DNA of 64,000 bases from Prunella strophiata (lineage: Eukaryota > Chordata > Aves > Passeriformes > Prunellidae): positions 27,783,001 to 27,847,000 of the forward strand of contig JAZBQD010000027.1 of the NCBI GenBank assembly GCA_036583965.1. Reading direction: 5' to 3'. The notes beneath the pieces are model-generated. The model saw only the letters and a program-made list of their open reading frames with translations, was not told the origin of the DNA and ran no database searches. Positions 60,101 through 64,000 of this stretch are shown one piece after another. Made by a program: the position numbers and the translations under genes. How positions within the stretch are numbered: the stretch's first letter is position 1; each line of letters starts with the position of its first letter.

Positions 60101-61855
60101 ATGGATCAGAGCATTCCTGAGAATTTAATAGCCCATGTGCTTGCTGTGTTATCTCTGCTCTCTGGCACTCAGAGATTTGCAGCAGGACTGTGAAACTCCT
60201 ATCTCTAAATTCCAGTTTAGTTCAGGAGTAGAGTGGTTCAGGGTGTTTACTAATTCATACCATGCTTGGTGACTCATAAAAAATGAATAGGTGAATTGGA
60301 GTCCCATTGTAGCAGGGGTGGCTAGTTGCCTTTGTTGCCTTTGTTAATTTCCAAGAGGCCATTACCAATCTTGATCCCAACTTTTAATTTCTTCTTTTCC
60401 CTGAGCAGTAGTTCCTGTAATGAGAATGGGGCAGTATAAAGAAGGCTTTTATCCTTTCCATCCTGTCCTTCACCAGTTGTTGATTGTTGTATATAGATAA
60501 AACCTTATAAAAGAAAGGCCTTATAAAACATGGTTTAAACCTTACTATTCTGGCTAAACTAACCTGTTAAGTTCCCATGAGAAAAAAATTATAAAAATCT
60601 GTTTACATAACCATCTATTCTTATGAGAAAGAGTTCACACATATAGAAATAAGTGTATTCCATGAGAATCCATGAAGAAAAAATATAAACTATCTGGAAA
60701 GAAAAAAATTTGATCAACATGTACATTAGCCATTACCAACCAATCAACTGAGTTTCAATAATTTGCTAACCTATTAAATTCAAACACAGTACCTTCTAAT
60801 ACCATATAAAAGTTAGTTATGTACAATAAGGATTCAGCTATTCTACACAAAAAGCCAAGCATCTCATCCATCTCATTTCTATCTCTAACACAAGGCTATG
60901 ACACTTGATAAAGACTAAGTCCCCACTGTCTTCCTGAGGCTGGGTTAAAAATGCTGCCCTCTGAATGCTGGAACCCAGCACATCCCTCTGGCTGCCCTGG
61001 ATGGCTCCAGCCCCTGGCAGGGGGCTCAAAGACCTTGACACAGAGCCCAAGACCCCTGTGCCTTTGATTTTGAGCCATGGAAAAAATGACCAACCTTATA
61101 GGAAGAGTTGCAAGCCACAAAAATTAAGTAGAGTAATAATTAGTTTATCACAGGGTGAAAAAGTAGAATTTTGGGGTTTTTTAGAATAAAGGTTTGGGGG
61201 TCAAGATGGAGGAATTTGGGTGTGTTCTGCCCTTCTTTCTCCTTCTTCACAGCCTCCATCTTCTGGGTGATGGTGGCACTTTTGGATTGGTTTAGAGTAG
61301 AGTTGGACTGTGTAACACAGGTGATGGGTATTGGGAAATAACTGTAAATAATGTACAAGTAGTTTTTAGTATAAAAAGACAACACCCCCCAGAGGTGGGC
61401 AGTGTGCCTTGGACTGACCTTCCTGAACAGGAAGAAAATTTGTTAGATAAGGAAAAATAAACAACCTTGAAAACTGCACAAGAAGACTCCTGACTCCTTC
61501 TTGGTTCTCAGGCCGGGACACAGAGACTCTCAAACAGATCGGGGTCATCTGGAGCTCCTGAGAGACCCCTGACACCTGAGGAGGGCAGCTGTGGAGCCGG
61601 GTGGGTGCAGCACTGCTGCAGTGTGTTACTCTCGCTGCTTTGCTCTTGCAGGTGCCCAGGTCAGCTTTGTGAAGTGGGCGCTGTGGTACCACGGCTACGG
61701 GCGGCCCCAGCTCCGGCGGCTCCCGGCCTGACGGCTCCGCGGGCAGCCGGGAGCTGCTGCTGGCCTTCTCCTGGCTGCTGCACAGCCCTGGCCTCCTGGA
61801 GCAGCTGCTGGCTCGGAACAGAGTGCAGACTGGGGATGAGACCTCTGTGTGCACG
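53936..61855 (+). CDS. TEDC1: TEDC1, first three coding exons, with apparent frame breaks (3'-partial)
   Basis: Tubulin epsilon and delta complex protein 1 works with TEDC2, delta-tubulin and epsilon-tubulin in centriole triplet formation and stability. Coding exons are placed at 53936-54101, 55337-55415 and 61652-61855. Exon 1 shows ALPAAVGALCRALPP in one frame and RRARFDRPQA in another. Exon 2 encodes SLDFWKLLYVLLKQIHGGRW without a break. Exon 3 encodes AQVSFVKWALWYHGYGRPQL, then LPA-stop, with the expected DGSAGSRELLLAFSWLL resuming one base out of frame. These segments align in order with remembered human TEDC1 (ALPEAIAALSRSLP, RRAKFDRPEA, GSRELLLALSWLL). A reading would need three small corrections: near the ATG, at about 54065 and at about 61729. 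Later exons are not in the window. Gene identity is supported by position after CRIP1; whether the gene is functional is open. Confidence 0.8.
54102..55336 (+). other. TEDC1: TEDC1 intron 1
   Basis: 1.2 kb, containing the 16-bp array and then ordinary AT-richer sequence. The acceptor is ccctttcttttgcag at 55336. Confidence 0.75.
54266..54603. repeat. 16-bp minisatellite in TEDC1 intron 1
   Basis: About 21 copies of GGCTCGGTGTGCCCCC, with variants ending gacagc, tcaccg or accccg and one 17-bp unit near the end. Every unit keeps GGCTCGGTGTG. The array starts about 165 bp after exon 1. The minus strand carries a G5 run in many units. Confidence 0.97.
55337..55415 (+). CDS. TEDC1: TEDC1 exon 2
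   Basis: 79 nt encoding SLDFWKLLYVLLKQIHGGRW then TESDAI, plus G. It enters in phase 0 and leaves in phase 1 with donor gtaaca. There are no frame breaks. Confidence 0.75.
55416..61651 (+). other. TEDC1: TEDC1 intron 2
   Basis: A 6.2-kb AT-rich intron. Its last 1.1 kb looks like a solo LTR. No further exon is recognised in it. Confidence 0.7.
60478..61574 (+). mobile_element. Probable solo LTR of an endogenous retrovirus
   Basis: AT-rich U3-like sequence leads to a TATA-like box (gtataaaaag, about 61370), then AATAAA at 61456-61461 about 85 bp later, and a U5-like end at about 61574 finishing in ...tgaca. This spacing is typical of an LTR promoter/R/polyadenylation unit. The proposed edges TGTTG...TGACA are tentative and I could not find a convincing target-site duplication. 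No retroviral gene is present beside it. Confidence 0.4.
61652..61855 (+). CDS. TEDC1: TEDC1 exon 3 (frame break and stop)
   Basis: 204 nt between ctcttgcag and gtgagc. It opens G-AQVSFVKWALWYHGYG and hits TGA at 61729-61731. One base later the homologous reading DGSAGSRELLLAFSWLLHSP continues to the exon end at DETSVCT. A single extra base within ccggcctgacgg would explain it; without it the exon would be 203 nt. Confidence 0.75.
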
Positions 61856-64000
61856 GTGAGCATGCTTGTGTCCTTCCACCCCCCCTGTCCTCAAGTCACC
61901 TGTGACAGCAGCTGTGTCACCACCAGTGTGTGATGGGTGCTGTCGTGGTGCCGTGGCAGGTAAGTGACTTCAGCTTCAAAGAAGTGTCTATTTTCTTTCC
62001 CTTCTCTAAGCTTTGTGTGTGCAAAGCTTAGGGGTTCTTTCTCTTTATCATCTTTATCTTTCTCTTTATCTTTCTCTTTATCCCACCCCTGCTTGAATTC
62101 CCTGATTTCTATTTCCAGTACAGATGAGACCCCTATGAGGTAAGTGAATCTTTGCAGTCTCTCTGCTTCTGGGTCTTGGGCTCCCAGATTGAACTGTGAG
62201 TGGTTCTGCAGGGCAGGCAAACAGGTTAGCAATGAATGCTGGGTGTGCTGGCACTGTTGGGTAGAGCAGGTAAGGCAAATAATACTTTGTGCAAACAACA
62301 AGGTCTCAAATGGCAGCTCCTGCTCTTGAGGTAACTAATGACCTTTGAGAACACACTGGAGTATGTTGTTTTTTCCATTAATAAAAGCTGTTAGTACATA
62401 GAAAGTCTGTTCTGAAGTAGCCATCATCTAGTCAGACACTAATTACTGCTCAGTCTGCTTCAAAATGACGGGCTCACAGAATTTCTTAGTTTTTTGGCAA
62501 AGGACTTTGTAGGTCAGAAACCCTACCTGCTGATGATCTTGTGGTGTCTAAGGTCTCTGGTCTTTCTTGGACCAATATATGTTTTTTCCCCTGGTTTTCT
62601 GGAGCCTTTTCAGGAGGCAGCAAAGCAGTAAAGAGAAAGTTTGGAAAGCTGCAATATAAAAACAGTGTCTTCAGAAGGAAAACACTTGTACAAATGGAAA
62701 ACAATTCAAGGGAAAGAATCCTTTTTGTAACAACATTACAAGAAGTATTTTGAGGAAAGGGACCACTCTTGCTGCACTACAATTATTTGCTGCACAGAAG
62801 AGGGAGCACAAGAGGCTAAGCTGTGAGTGGCAGTGCCATCTACTCATGTGAAGGGTGCCTTGAGATTTCAGAAAACACACTGCTGGAGAACTTTTTGCTT
62901 TAAACTTATCTTTTACCTTTTTCTTGCTTTTTATCTGCAGTAGCAGGGCTTTTTTTTAAAATTTTTTTTGTTGTTGTTGTTAAAATTTTCCTTAATTCCT
63001 GTTACAAAAGAGTGACAAGTGAAATGTGACATGAATTCAGGGAATGGGGCAGCACCTGTGTTATTTTCTCTGAAGGCTTTGTTTTGCATTTCCCAAAAAG
63101 GGATGAAAGGACTATGGTAATACAATGTTATCTCTTATGGCCACACATACTGGTGTGTCTTTCACTGCAATTCTCACCAGCTGTACTTGTGTTTCTCAAA
63201 AAGCATGGAATGCATATTAAATGTTTTTACTCCATAACTGTCCAAAACAGTGTTTGGAAAGGCTTAAGAGTCTGATTTTTTTTTTTTTTTTCAATAGACC
63301 AGACAAAAATTGTATAGACTGGAAGTTAGCTTGTGTATGTAAAGCTCATTGTATGAATGGAAACATTTCTTGTATGGTGTTCATCCAGCAGTTTTCATGC
63401 TCCAATAAAAATAGATATTTAAAAGGGAGAAAGAAATAATATAGTTACAGCATAACTAGTAGGTTTTGTGATTCTCCATCACAAGAAAGTTAAAACAAAT
63501 GGAATTTTGAGGGAGAGGTCTTATCTTTTAGTTGATCAACTAGGCATTGCAAAACCAATAAATTCAGCCTTTAGGTGCCAGCCAAATGAAGATCTAGTAA
63601 TGCACTGGCAAGGATGCAAGGGGGCACTGGTGGGTGAGGAGGAGAAGGGTAGGAGGCACACCTCATTTTGGTCAGTGAATCAGCTCCTTGTAAGCCACTC
63701 ATGAAAGCCTGTTGTTTGTTTGTTTCATAAAAGTGTTACGTTTAATTGTTGTTAGATATTGTTATTTGCTGGCTGTTGTTATTTTGTGAGGTAACCATGT
63801 GGCAAAACCTGCTCATCAGCCAGCATTCAGCAATAAAACCCCAAAATCTCAGTAAGAGAGGGGGAGGGTGAGGTTGTCACTTTGCTACCTGACATCTTGT
63901 AAATTAACACACCAGATGTGTAGTCTCTGCAGTCTTAACTCTCTACTATTTCAGTAAAGGGAAGGGAAAAAGGTAAAAGAAGAGGGAAACACCTTCACTC
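61856..64000 (+). other. TEDC1: TEDC1 intron 3 (runs off window)
   Basis: AT-rich sequence with a (CTTTAT)-type repeat at about 62037-62082 and a T run at about 63277-63291. I saw no later TEDC1 exon here, so the rest of the gene is presumably to the right of the window. Confidence 0.5.

Noticed and set aside
60478..61574. Retroviral coding region beside the LTR
   Set aside because: No gag-, pol- or env-like frame occurs in the flanking sequence; at most a solo LTR is present.

Overview
This is vertebrate nuclear DNA, almost certainly from a bird. The evidence is spliced genes with GT/AG introns, CpG-rich promoters, long GC-rich introns and four genes in the order MTA1, CRIP2, CRIP1, TEDC1, all on the + strand. 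This is the same order as human 14q32.33. The short intergenic gaps and bird-like MTA1 C-terminus suggest a bird, possibly a passerine, but the species cannot be fixed from the sequence alone. No bacterial or mobile-system gene cluster is present.

Layout: (1) 1-11,195, the last three coding exons and 3' UTR of MTA1, a NuRD corepressor subunit; the window opens inside an intron. (2) 11,196-18,600, intergenic DNA that becomes GC-rich toward a CpG-island promoter at about 18,600-19,500. (3) 19,148-33,275, the complete CRIP2 gene: eight coding exons, 208 residues, two LIM domains. (4) 33,276-41,690, an intergenic gap with a 390-bp polypyrimidine tract. (5) 41,690-45,670, the complete CRIP1 gene: four coding exons, 77 residues, one LIM domain, with a duplicated E-box/GC-box element in its promoter. 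(6) 45,676-53,030, an intergenic gap. (7) 53,031-64,000, the first three coding exons of TEDC1, a partner of delta- and epsilon-tubulin. TEDC1 exon 1 is flanked by a 10-bp minisatellite and a 16-bp minisatellite, and intron 2 holds a probable solo LTR.

MTA1, CRIP2 and CRIP1 read cleanly with no frame breaks. TEDC1 does not. Its exons 1 and 3 carry three apparent small indels relative to the expected protein, one of which creates an immediate stop. This is either a sequence-quality problem confined to a repeat- and GC-rich locus or real gene decay, and it is the most important observation in the window. CRIP2 and CRIP1 are tandem paralogues whose three LIM cassettes share exactly the same exon lengths (95 and 58 bp) and intron phases. 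Most long open frames in this window are by-products of GC-rich DNA or of the two minisatellites. All homology statements rest on remembered family sequences, not on a search.
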